In this document: piece after piece, positions 23,250-30,867 of the stretch
Numbering within the stretch: the first letter of the stretch is position 1
Layout of the letters: each line of letters starts with the position of its first letter
Assembly (NCBI GenBank): GCA_029338615.1
Contig: JAQYAS010000102.1
Coordinates: 1-37,848 of the forward strand
From: Clostridiales bacterium
Lineage (GTDB): Bacteria > Bacillota > Clostridia > Lachnospirales > Lachnospiraceae
Direction of reading: 5' to 3'
Length of the DNA stretch: 37,848 bases
Notes under the pieces: generated by a model
The model's database searches: none
What the model was told of the DNA's origin: nothing
What the model saw: the letters and a program-made list of their open reading frames with translations, nothing else
Translations under genes and position numbers: made by a program

Positions 23250-24203
23250 TTATTCATCCTGCTTAAGTGAAAATCCACCGGTATGACTATCTGCCTGGGT
23301 ATTGTAGAATGGATCTGAATATGGATTCTGAGCTGGTGTAGGTTCATGTGCATCTGATTGCGCCTGATCTGTGAATGCCATATCAGAAGAATAATTATTT
23401 GAATCAGCCTCCGGAGTATACATACCGGATGTGTTCATATTACTGTAGCCTGTGTCAGCCCCCATGTTGTTGTAGTCCATGTTACCGCCGTAGTTCGGAT
23501 CATAAGAGTCATACATAGGAGATGCCGTTGCTGTCTGGGTATAGTCCACAGACTTTTTCTTTTTCATGGCAACTATAAAATATATTATGCCGATTGCAAG
23601 AAATAATGCACCCAGCCCCAGGTTGAACAGATAGTCAGATGGTTTGAGTACTTCTATATAATATGGAAAAGCCTCATTGTAAAAATAATCATAATCTGAC
23701 TGTGTAGGTGTCTTACCGAGATATTCAAAGTAATAATCCACATAATCCCTGATGTAGTCATTCAGATACCCTTGAACTTCGCTGCTGTTTTTCTTTACAA
23801 CACCTGTTATGTGTATAGGAGCTGCATTATCTTCTGCTGATATAGCAGAATACAGATCATCATCTGATTTGTTGATGGATACACCAATCCATTTGGCTGA
23901 ATCCCTGTCAGAACCATCGGGATTCTTGTCGCATACATCCACGAGATAGTAGTAGCCATCTGTTCGCGTTACAATATGATTATAAGTTGTTGTTTTCTCT
24001 ATGTATTTTCCGTAACCGTATGTTAGGTCGGCTTCAATATATTTGCCCACCTGAACTTCCGAAGAATCACATGTAGTGATGTTGAGTAGTTTTCCGTGAA
24101 GACCTATGAATGTTTTAACCCCAAGAAAAATCAGAACAATTCCAAATATCCCGAAAATAAGGGCTGTGACAATAGGATTTGATTTTTTCTTTTGTCTTGC
24201 CAT
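23250..24203 (-). CDS. Hypothetical protein, two membrane helices flanking an exposed domain
   Basis: I do not recognise this 317-residue protein. A basic N-terminus (MARQKKKSNP) precedes a membrane helix (IVTALIFGIFGIVLIFLGVKTFIG), then about 165 residues that are probably outside, with DGYYYLVDVCDKN and APIHITGVVKK, then a second helix (FNLGLGALFLAIGIIYFIVAM), KKKK, and a disordered cytoplasmic tail rich in Asn, Tyr, Gly, Met and Ser. The topology is in-out-in. The outer domain resembles the generic layout of DUF6709-like membrane proteins, but I would not assign it. Start: the AGGGAGAGG site lies 13 bases before this ATG, which is long; further upstream codons in frame lack a site. Confidence 0.7.
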   Translation of the reverse strand: MARQKKKSNPIVTALIFGIFGIVLIFLGVKTFIGLHGKLLNITTCDSSEVQVGKYIEADLTYGYGKYIEKTTTYNHIVTRTDGYYYLVDVCDKNPDGSDRDSAKWIGVSINKSDDDLYSAISAEDNAAPIHITGVVKKNSSEVQGYLNDYIRDYVDYYFEYLGKTPTQSDYDYFYNEAFPYYIEVLKPSDYLFNLGLGALFLAIGIIYFIVAMKKKKSVDYTQTATASPMYDSYDPNYGGNMDYNNMGADTGYSNMNTSGMYTPEADSNNYSSDMAFTDQAQSDAHEPTPAQNPYSDPFYNTQADSHTGGFSLKQDE

Positions 24204-24387
24204 AATTAAAAAGTACCTCTCCCTTTCTTTTGTGTTCTGTAGATGCAATGATGCTGCAAAAACCTCCCCGTTAAATGCATAGATGCAGATACATCTACAG
24301 AGTATTATGTATCTATTTTAAATTACATGGAATTATATAATATTTCAAGCTAATTTGGATAAATAAACAAAATAATATAACATTTTA

Positions 24388-24431
24388 TGCTATAATGAGC
24401 ATTGTGACAGCTTCATTTGTGTGAGCTGTCA
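24388..24431 (+). promoter_or_regulatory. Extended -10 promoter and dyad before vanZ-like gene
   Basis: TGC-TATAAT (TATAAT at 24391-24396) is an extended -10 without a clear -35. Immediately downstream, TGACAGCT (24405-24412) and AGCTGTCA (24424-24431) form an 8-bp perfect dyad with an 11-base centre, placed where an operator or 5' hairpin would affect the transcript. Confidence 0.4.
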
Positions 24432-24466
24432 TAGTGAGGATGTTTACATAACAAGAGGACTATCAA

Positions 24467-25018
24467 ATGACACAGAAACGTAAGAAAAGCGGAAATAAAT
24501 GGTTGTATATATTGCTCGTAATATTGTGGATGGGCGTTATATTTTATATGTCGTCAAGGACAGGGGACGATTCATCGGCTGTCAGCAATCCTATAACTGA
24601 TTTTATAGTTGAACTATTTCAGAAACTCAGGAAAGATCCGGCAGATGTAAGAAGCAGAATGACAGGTGTTGTGGAGGTCATGGTCAGAAAAGGTGCACAC
24701 ATGACAGAGTATGGAATATTGTTGGCGCTTATCATGCTGGCGGTGAATAAGATAAGTACAAAAAAATCAAATGTAAACAGTATAGTGTGGTCGGTTGTGA
24801 TCACATTTGCATATGCGTGTTCAGATGAACTGCATCAGCTTTTTGTGGCTGAGAGGGCGGGGCGTGCCGTTGATGTGATGATTGATATGTGCGGTGCGGT
24901 CATAGCTCTTCTGATCATACAGGGGATTAGATCGGTCCGAGGCAGGATAGTGACAGCTTTTTCGATATTATTGGTGATAATGGCTTTGTTGTTGTTCCTT
25001 ATGCTGTGGGGATTTTAA
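24467..25018 (+). CDS. VanZ-like membrane protein
   Basis: The 183-residue protein has four to five hydrophobic helices and the VanZ family core: WMGVIFYMSSRTGDDS, the block VRKGAHMTEYGILLALIM, and YACSDELHQLFVAERAGRAVDVMIDMCGAVIAL with the conserved SDExHQ-F-GR-D pattern. VanZ proteins confer low-level teicoplanin resistance in enterococci by an unknown mechanism, but most members in gut Firmicutes are chromosomal and not linked to resistance. No vanA-type genes are present. An AACAAGAGG-type site precedes the ATG. Confidence 0.9.
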   Translation: MTQKRKKSGNKWLYILLVILWMGVIFYMSSRTGDDSSAVSNPITDFIVELFQKLRKDPADVRSRMTGVVEVMVRKGAHMTEYGILLALIMLAVNKISTKKSNVNSIVWSVVITFAYACSDELHQLFVAERAGRAVDVMIDMCGAVIALLIIQGIRSVRGRIVTAFSILLVIMALLLFLMLWGF

Positions 25019-25044
25019 GTGAGAGAAGCATACTTGAATTGACC

Positions 25045-25073
25045 TTGAATTAGAAGTGCACAGATGATATATT
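25045..25073 (+). promoter_or_regulatory. Candidate promoter for chorismate mutase-pyrFKD
   Basis: TTGAAT (25045-25050) and TATATT (25068-25073) are separated by 17 bases, with the ATG of the next gene about 40 bases further. Both hexamers deviate from consensus. Confidence 0.4.
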
Positions 25074-25120
25074 TAATAAGATTATGGATACAGATATTTT
25101 GTGCCAATTGGAGGAAGGAT

Positions 25121-25984
25121 ATGACTTTAGCAGACATCAGAAAGAACATAGACAGTGTTGACAAAGAGATCAAGAAGCTGTTCAAAGAGAGAATGGTGCT
25201 GGCTGACAACGTGGCTCAGGTAAAAGCAGAGACCGATGATGATATATATAAGCCTGACAGGGAAGAGAGCATTATTTCCAATCTCACAGAAGATGTGGAT
25301 GACAACATCAAGATGGAGTATACAGCTCTTATCAAAAGAATCATGGAGATAAGCAGGAAGTATCAGTATGGAAGGACTCTTGAACTCCGGGATTGTCTTG
25401 ATGTGACTTATGATGAGCAGGAGCCTGAGATAGATGCGGTAGCTATGATAAAGCCTGAATTGTACATATGTCAGGGTTGTTCAAGGGATAAGGTCATTGC
25501 TGTTGATTCATATGATGAAGTATATGACCTTATAAAGGCGGGTAAGGTTGATGCCGGTATGGGAATACTTGAGGATATAAGCTATGGTGTATCTGATGCG
25601 CTTCATGAGGTTCTTACCAACAACAGGCTGTATATATACAGATGCAATATTGTGAATGAAGGTGGACACAATAAGAAGGTTGTTACCTTCACTGATCATC
25701 TTGTGGTAGAAGAAGATCACAATAGATTGAAGGTTATGTTTGTGTGCAAGAACAGAAGCGGAAGTTTGAGCAGTGTACTTTCCATGATTTCTGATTATGG
25801 AGTGAATCTCACAGAGATACATTCAGCACCGAACAGACAGGAGCACTGGAATTACAGATTCTATGTTGAATTGTCTGCCAATTTCCTTAGAAAAGACATA
25901 CAGGCTCTTGTATTCCAGCTTATGAACGAGACAGAAGAATTTACGATACTTGGCAGTTATGCCTGTGATGAGGAACAGTTTTAA
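25121..25984 (+). CDS. Chorismate mutase with remnant prephenate dehydratase segment and ACT domain
   Basis: Residues 1-85 are an AroQ-type chorismate mutase (LADIRKNIDSVDKEIKKLFKERMVLADNVAQVK, KPDREESIISNL), which converts chorismate to prephenate. Residues 203-285 are an ACT domain like that of prephenate dehydratase (KNRSGSLSSVLSMISDYGVNLTEIHSAPNR with HWNYRFYVEL). Between them, only about 100 residues replace the usual 180-residue dehydratase domain: SYDEVYDLIKAGKVDAGMGILEDISYGVSDALHEVL matches its second half, the first half is missing, and the ENS of GxLPxENS is EDI. Thus it is probably a mutase under amino acid feedback, without dehydratase activity. ATG 25121 has GGAGG at 25110-25114; the upstream ATG at 25064 has none. 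Confidence 0.8.
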   Translation: MTLADIRKNIDSVDKEIKKLFKERMVLADNVAQVKAETDDDIYKPDREESIISNLTEDVDDNIKMEYTALIKRIMEISRKYQYGRTLELRDCLDVTYDEQEPEIDAVAMIKPELYICQGCSRDKVIAVDSYDEVYDLIKAGKVDAGMGILEDISYGVSDALHEVLTNNRLYIYRCNIVNEGGHNKKVVTFTDHLVVEEDHNRLKVMFVCKNRSGSLSSVLSMISDYGVNLTEIHSAPNRQEHWNYRFYVELSANFLRKDIQALVFQLMNETEEFTILGSYACDEEQF

Positions 25985-26014
25985 TTAAAAAATACATTTT
26001 AAGGAGAAAATATC

Positions 26015-26941
26015 ATGATAGATAAGTTAGTGAAAAACATTAAGAAGACAAATGCACCTATAGTAGTGGGACTTGATCCTATGCTTAACTATGTGCCTGA
26101 CCATATTCAGAAGGCAGCATTTGCAGAGTATGGAGAGACACTTGAGGGAGCGGCAGAGGCTATTTGGCAGTTCAATAAGGGAATCGTCGATGCAACATAT
26201 GACTTAATTCCTGCAGTTAAGCCACAGATAGCTATGTATGAGCAGTTCGGAATCGAGGGACTCAAGGCGTTCAAGAAGACAGTTGACTATTGTAAGGAGA
26301 AGGGACTTGTCGTTATCGGAGATATAAAAAGAGGCGATATAGGTTCCACATCTACAGCGTATGCGGTTGGACATATCGGAAAGGTTCAGGTTGGAAGTAA
26401 GAAATACGCCGGATTCGATGAGGATTTTATAACAGTAAATCCATACCTTGGAACAGATGGAATCAAGCCATTTGTTGATGTGTGTAAGGAGGAGAACAAG
26501 GGTATATTTGTTCTCGTCAAGACATCCAATCCATCGTCAGGTGAATTCCAGGACAGACTTGTGGATGGACGTCCGCTCTATGAGATAGTTGGTGAGATGG
26601 TTGACAAGTGGGGCAGCGATGTAGTAGGAGAGTCAGGTTACTCAGCAGTCGGAGCTGTTGTCGGTGCAACATATCCTGAGATGGGCAAGGTACTCAGAAA
26701 GGTTATGCCAAAGTCATTCATCCTTGTTCCGGGTTACGGAGCACAGGGTGGTAAGGCTGCTGATCTTGTTCACTACTTCAACGAGGACAGACTGGGAGCT
26801 ATCGTCAACTCATCAAGGGGAATCATAGCTGCATACAAGCAGGACAAGTATGCTCAGTTTGGCGCTGAGAATTACGCAGATGCCTCAAGACAGGCAGTTG
26901 TGGATATGATCGAGGATATCAACGGCGCACTTGATGCGTAA
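26015..26941 (+). CDS. pyrF: Orotidine 5'-phosphate decarboxylase (type 2)
   Basis: PyrF removes CO2 from OMP to give UMP. The 308-residue length and the sequence VVGLDPMLNYVP near the start, VIGDIKRGDIGSTSTAYA with the catalytic Lys-Asp pair around residue 105-120, TVNPYLGTDGIKPF and FILVPGYGAQGG near 240 identify the longer type 2 PyrF found in clostridia, actinobacteria and Myxococcus. AAGGAG precedes the ATG. It opens the pyrF-pyrK-pyrD run, 30 bases after the chorismate mutase gene. Confidence 0.96.
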   Translation: MIDKLVKNIKKTNAPIVVGLDPMLNYVPDHIQKAAFAEYGETLEGAAEAIWQFNKGIVDATYDLIPAVKPQIAMYEQFGIEGLKAFKKTVDYCKEKGLVVIGDIKRGDIGSTSTAYAVGHIGKVQVGSKKYAGFDEDFITVNPYLGTDGIKPFVDVCKEENKGIFVLVKTSNPSSGEFQDRLVDGRPLYEIVGEMVDKWGSDVVGESGYSAVGAVVGATYPEMGKVLRKVMPKSFILVPGYGAQGGKAADLVHYFNEDRLGAIVNSSRGIIAAYKQDKYAQFGAENYADASRQAVVDMIEDINGALDA

Positions 26942-26975
26942 AACACTGATAATAGAATGATGATGGAGGAAGATG

Positions 26976-27740
26976 ATGGGCAAACTTAAGATGACAGCAA
27001 AGGTGGTCAGCCAGGAGACTCTTGCCACTGATGTATACAGTCTGGTGCTTGAAGCTCCTGAGATAGCTTCGCAGGCTATAGCAGGACAGTTTGTATCTGT
27101 ATACACTCACGATGGCAGCAAGATGCTTCCGAGACCTATAAGTCTCTGCGGAATAGACAGAGAGGCAGGAACACTCCGCCTTGTGTACAGAGTGGTCGGA
27201 TTTGGAACCAAGGAGTTCTCACAGCTTGAGGCTGGGGATTCTGTTGATATATTGGGACCTCTCGGCAACGGCTTCATGAAGTCGGATAAGAAGGCGATAC
27301 TGATAGGTGGAGGTATAGGAATCCCACCTATGTTACAGCTTGCAAAGGAACTTGACTGTGAGAAGTCGGTTGTTCTCGGCTACAGAGATGAGATATTCCT
27401 GAATGAGGAATTTGAGTCTTACGCTCAGGTGTACATGTCATCTGAGGATGGACAGCACGGTGTGAAGGGCAATGTAATAGATGCCATAAAGGAATACGGT
27501 GTAGACGGTGAAGTCATATATGCATGTGGCCCAACTCCAATGCTCCGTGGAATAAAGGCATACGCTATGGAGAAAGGCATTGAGTGCCAGATATCCATGG
27601 AGGAAAAGATGGCGTGCGGTGTAGGTGCGTGTCTTGCCTGCGTCTGCAAGACGAAGGATATAGATGAGCACTCACAGGTGCACAACAGGAGGATCTGCAA
27701 GGATGGTCCTGTATTCTATGCTGAGGAGGTGGAGCTGTAA
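26976..27740 (+). CDS. pyrK: Dihydroorotate dehydrogenase B, electron transfer subunit
   Basis: PyrK carries FAD and a [2Fe-2S] cluster and passes electrons from PyrD to NAD+. The FAD motif MLPRPISLCGIDRE near residue 50 (RPxS), the nucleotide-binding ILIGGGIGIPPMLQLAKEL and YACGPTPML, and the cluster cysteines in CGVGACLACVCKT plus NRRICKDGPVF are visible. The ATG at 26976 has GGAGG at 26965-26969 with a 6-base spacer; the ATG at 26973 is too close. Its TAA shares a base with the pyrD ATG, so the two subunits are translationally coupled. Confidence 0.96.
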   Translation: MGKLKMTAKVVSQETLATDVYSLVLEAPEIASQAIAGQFVSVYTHDGSKMLPRPISLCGIDREAGTLRLVYRVVGFGTKEFSQLEAGDSVDILGPLGNGFMKSDKKAILIGGGIGIPPMLQLAKELDCEKSVVLGYRDEIFLNEEFESYAQVYMSSEDGQHGVKGNVIDAIKEYGVDGEVIYACGPTPMLRGIKAYAMEKGIECQISMEEKMACGVGACLACVCKTKDIDEHSQVHNRRICKDGPVFYAEEVEL

Positions 27741-28654
27741 TGTCAGATAAGATCAACATGTCAGTGGATATAGCAGGAGTTACTCTGAAAAATCCGATAA
27801 CAGTCGCATCAGGAACATTTGGATCAGGCATGGAGTACAGTGAGTTCGTGGATCTGTCACAGCTTGGTGCAGTGACCACAAAGGGTGTGGCAAATATCCC
27901 ATGGCCAGGCAATCCAACACCTCGTATAGCAGAGACCTGTGGAGGAATGATGAATGCGATAGGTCTCCAGAATCCGGGAATAGATGTGTTCAAAAAGAGG
28001 GATATACCATTCTTAAGAGATTACGATACAAAGATCATCGTCAACGTGTGTGGAAAGTCCAAGGAGGACTATGTTGACTGTGTTGAGAAGCTTGGAGACT
28101 GTGACGTGGATCTACTTGAGATCAACGTGTCATGTCCGAATGTCAAAGAGGGCGGAATTGCATTTGGCCAGCAGCCGGATGCTCTCTATGATATAACAAA
28201 GGCGGTTAAGGCAGTGGCAAAGCAGCCCATCATCATGAAGCTGAGTCCGAATGTTACAGATATAACCGAGATGGCAAGAGCGGCCGAGGCAGGCGGTGCT
28301 GATGCGGTATCACTTATCAACACACTGACAGGTATGAAAATAGATGTAAACAGAAGAACATTTGCGGTTGCGAATAAGACAGCTGGTGTGTCGGGGCCTG
28401 CGATCCACCCGATAGCGGTGCGTATGGTATACCAGGTAGCAAATGCAATAAAACTGCCAATCATTGGAATGGGCGGCGTGGCTACAACAGAGGATGCTCT
28501 TGAGATGATCATGGTTGGAGCAAGTGCGGTGGCAGTTGGAACTGCAAACTTCCATAACCCATATGCCACAGTGGAGATAATCAAAGGTATTGAGGAGTAT
28601 ATGAAGAAGAATTCCATAAGCGATATACATGAACTTATTGGTTGTGTAAAGTAG
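27740..28654 (+). CDS. pyrD: Dihydroorotate dehydrogenase B, catalytic subunit
   Basis: This is the FMN-binding class 1B enzyme that oxidises dihydroorotate to orotate, working as a heterotetramer with PyrK. The 304 residues include NPITVASGTFGSGMEY, GVANIPWPGNPTPRIAET, NAIGLQNPG, LLEINVSCPNVKEGG (catalytic Cys), PIIMKLSPNVTDI, SLINTLTGMKID and GMGGVATTEDALEMIMVGASAVAVGT (phosphate site). Start and stop overlap with pyrK by one base. Confidence 0.96.
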   Translation: MSDKINMSVDIAGVTLKNPITVASGTFGSGMEYSEFVDLSQLGAVTTKGVANIPWPGNPTPRIAETCGGMMNAIGLQNPGIDVFKKRDIPFLRDYDTKIIVNVCGKSKEDYVDCVEKLGDCDVDLLEINVSCPNVKEGGIAFGQQPDALYDITKAVKAVAKQPIIMKLSPNVTDITEMARAAEAGGADAVSLINTLTGMKIDVNRRTFAVANKTAGVSGPAIHPIAVRMVYQVANAIKLPIIGMGGVATTEDALEMIMVGASAVAVGTANFHNPYATVEIIKGIEEYMKKNSISDIHELIGCVK

Positions 28655-28700
28655 ATGGGTGTATGAAATGATTATAGATCAGCCATAAATAATTGGCTGG

Positions 28701-28729
28701 TTGAAAAAATGCAAATTCGATGATATACT
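28701..28729 (+). promoter_or_regulatory. pyrE promoter
   Basis: TTGAAA (28701-28706), 17 bases, TATACT (28724-28729). A similar TTGAAAAATTCGATATA stretch repeats about 35 bases downstream, and a small hairpin CAGCCA/TGGCTG (28680-28699) lies just upstream, in the 174-base gap after pyrD. So pyrE can be expressed apart from pyrFKD. Confidence 0.6.
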
Positions 28730-28828
28730 TTGTGGGATTGAAAAATTCGATATAAAATAAGTTGTATGTCGGCATTCATATCAAAGAATTAAAATGAAAA
28801 AGAGGCTTGAACAGGAGGATTCAGAGAC

Positions 28829-29503
28829 ATGGAACAGTACAAGAAGGAATTTATTGAGTTTATGATCGATTGTAACGTACTCAAGTTTGGAGATTTCGTT
28901 ACCAAGAGTGGAAGAAAGACACCTTTCTTTGTAAATACAGGCTTTTACAGAACAGGTGCACAGCTCAAGAGACTTGGAGAGTACTATGCTGAGGCTATAA
29001 ATGCTGAGTTCGGACTTGATTTCGATGTATTATTCGGACCTGCATACAAGGGAATCCCTCTTACAGTTGCAACTACCATGTCCATCGCAGAGATGTATGA
29101 TGAGGACATTAAGTATTGCTCAAACAGAAAAGAGGTAAAGGATCACGGAGATAAGGGAATTCTTCTTGGAAGTCCTATCGAGGATGGAGACAAGGTCGTT
29201 ATCATCGAGGATGTAACAACAGCCGGAACATCTATCCAGGAGACACTTCCTATCATCAAGGCCCAGGGCGATGTAGATGTTATGGGACTTGTTGTTTCTG
29301 TAGACAGAATGGAGAGAGGTCAGGGAGAGAAGAGTGCTCTCACTGAGATCGAGGAGAATTATGGAATCAAGACAACCGCCATTGTAACCATGGCAGAGGT
29401 TGTTGAGCATCTGTATAATAAGGAGTACAAGGGAAGAGTCATCATAGATGACACATTGAAGGCTGCGATCGATGCATACTATGATAAGTATGGTGTAAAG
29501 TAA
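28829..29503 (+). CDS. pyrE: Orotate phosphoribosyltransferase
   Basis: PyrE joins orotate to PRPP to make OMP. The 224-residue protein shows FVTKSGRKTPFFVNTGFY near the start, LFGPAYKGIPLTVATT (substrate region), and the PRPP-binding motif VVIIEDVTTAGTSI around residue 128-141. The flexible catalytic loop is YCSNRKEVKDHGDKG. The AGGAGG site is well placed. A separate promoter precedes it and a terminator follows. Confidence 0.96.
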   Translation: MEQYKKEFIEFMIDCNVLKFGDFVTKSGRKTPFFVNTGFYRTGAQLKRLGEYYAEAINAEFGLDFDVLFGPAYKGIPLTVATTMSIAEMYDEDIKYCSNRKEVKDHGDKGILLGSPIEDGDKVVIIEDVTTAGTSIQETLPIIKAQGDVDVMGLVVSVDRMERGQGEKSALTEIEENYGIKTTAIVTMAEVVEHLYNKEYKGRVIIDDTLKAAIDAYYDKYGVK

Positions 29504-29550
29504 TAAATATATCAGAGAATGTTGTAAAGAGAACAGAAACTATATAAAGT

Positions 29551-29585
29551 AAAGGTATGGATAGAAGTCCATGCCTTTATTTTTT
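29551..29585 (+). terminator. Rho-independent terminator after pyrE
   Basis: An 11-bp stem (29551-29561 with 29568-29578, one G-T pair) with a 6-base loop is followed by ATTTTTT. Confidence 0.9.
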
Positions 29586-29757
29586 GCAGGAGAATTACAT
29601 ATATGATTTAGATATTACTGAGGCATGAGACGATAAATGACAATATTTATCATAATAAAATATGGAATTTCTCTACAAAACGTATTATAGTACTTGTGGA
29701 TATAGATACCATAAGAATATTAATGAAAATATTAAGCAGTAAAGAAAGAGGTTAATT

Positions 29758-30630
29758 ATGAAACTTGGTAGAAATGATATGTGCTGGTGCGGAAGTGGTA
29801 AGAAATATAAGACCTGTCACCTTGCTCTTGATGATAAGCTTGAAGATATGAAGAACAGAGGATTCAAGATTCCTACACATGCGATGATCAAGAATGCGGA
29901 GCAGATTGAGGGAATCAGAGAGGCTTCAAAAGTCAACACATCGGTGCTTGACTATATAACTCCGTTTGTTAAGATAGGCGTGTCTACCAGAGAATTGGAT
30001 GACCTTATATATAATTACACAAAGTCTATAGGGGCCATTCCTGCCTGCCTTGGCTATGAAGGATATCCAAAGAGCGTGTGCATATCTGTAAATGATGTGG
30101 TATGTCATGGCATTCCAAGTGATGATATAATTCTCCAGGATGGAGATATTGTGAATATTGACTGTACAACAGAGTACAAGGGATATTTCGGAGACTCATC
30201 AAGAATGTTCATGCTGGGAGATGTGGATCCCACATGGAGGAAGCTTGTTGAAGATACCAAGAAAGCTCTCGATATAGGTGTTGAGGTATGTAGTAAACCA
30301 TATGTAACAATAGGTGATATTGGATATGCCATCAACAATTTTGCTAAAGAACAGGGGTATTCAGTAGTACGTGAGATAGGTGGTCACGGAGTAGGCCTTG
30401 AGATTCATGAGGAGCCTTATGTGAGTCACATAGGCCAGCCGGGCAAAGACTATGTACTTGCTCCAGGTATGGTATTCACTATCGAGCCTATGATCAATAT
30501 GGGTGGCCCAGATGTATATCAGGATGCAGATGATGGATGGACGATCTACACAGAAGATGGCTCACCATCAGCACAGTGGGAGTATACACTGGTCATGACA
30601 GAACATGGAGTGGAGATCCTAGCACATTAG
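29758..30630 (+). CDS. map: Methionine aminopeptidase with N-terminal SEC-C zinc motif
   Basis: MetAP removes the initiator Met after deformylation. Residues 1-22 carry a SEC-C motif (GRNDMCWCGSGKKYKTCH: C-x-C, C, H for Zn), which in SecA and related proteins mediates ribosome or SecB contact. The type I catalytic domain follows, with metal ligands in VNIDCTTEYKGYFGDSSRMF (two Asp), IGGHGVGLEIHEEPYV (His), FTIEPMI (Glu) and SAQWEYTLVMTEHG (Glu). The SEC-C extension is known in clostridial MetAPs and plausibly docks the enzyme at the ribosome. It is monocistronic and converges on htpG. Confidence 0.93.
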   Translation: MKLGRNDMCWCGSGKKYKTCHLALDDKLEDMKNRGFKIPTHAMIKNAEQIEGIREASKVNTSVLDYITPFVKIGVSTRELDDLIYNYTKSIGAIPACLGYEGYPKSVCISVNDVVCHGIPSDDIILQDGDIVNIDCTTEYKGYFGDSSRMFMLGDVDPTWRKLVEDTKKALDIGVEVCSKPYVTIGDIGYAINNFAKEQGYSVVREIGGHGVGLEIHEEPYVSHIGQPGKDYVLAPGMVFTIEPMINMGGPDVYQDADDGWTIYTEDGSPSAQWEYTLVMTEHGVEILAH

Positions 30631-30641
30631 AATATATGAAC

Positions 30642-30860
30642 GGTAGCCCCAATGGGGGTTAAATATCCATAAAATAAAGCAGCCAATCACATTTGACTAC
30701 CTTCACTTTGACTGGTTTCTATATGCATGCGGCTCACACGCACTATAAAGTCGTTGCGCGTTCCGCCTTAGCATAGAAACGTCAAAGTTCAGTCGTCTGC
30801 ATTACCGATTGGCTGCTTTTATTATTATGGATCATATTTTAGTCCCAATAGGGGCTGCCT
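30642..30860. repeat. 220-bp imperfect palindrome between map and htpG (structured RNA, MITE-like or large terminator)
   Basis: The two halves are nearly reverse complements along the whole element. Outer ends: GGTAGCCCC (30642-30650) against GGGGCTGCC (30851-30859). Next: ATCCATAAAATAAAGCAGCCAATC (with a small bulge) against its complement ending at 30832, including a 13-bp perfect core at 30676-30688 with 30806-30818. Inner: CTTTGAC (30706-30712) with GTCAAAG (30781-30787) and TTTCTAT (30717-30722 and next) with ATAGAAA before 30780. Either transcript would fold into one long hairpin, and U-rich sequence follows the 13-bp core on both strands, so it could end both converging genes. Confidence 0.75.
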
Positions 30861-30867
30861 GTCCTTA

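Noticed and set aside
24236-24301. 10-bp inverted repeat TCTGTAGATG/CATCTACAGA upstream of the minus-strand membrane-protein gene, considered as a riboswitch.
   Set aside because: The arms are 46 bases apart and I see no conserved riboswitch core; left as an unexplained repeat.
24467-25018. vanZ-like gene as evidence of glycopeptide resistance.
   Set aside because: No van ligase, dehydrogenase or regulator genes are nearby; VanZ-like proteins are common in susceptible Firmicutes.
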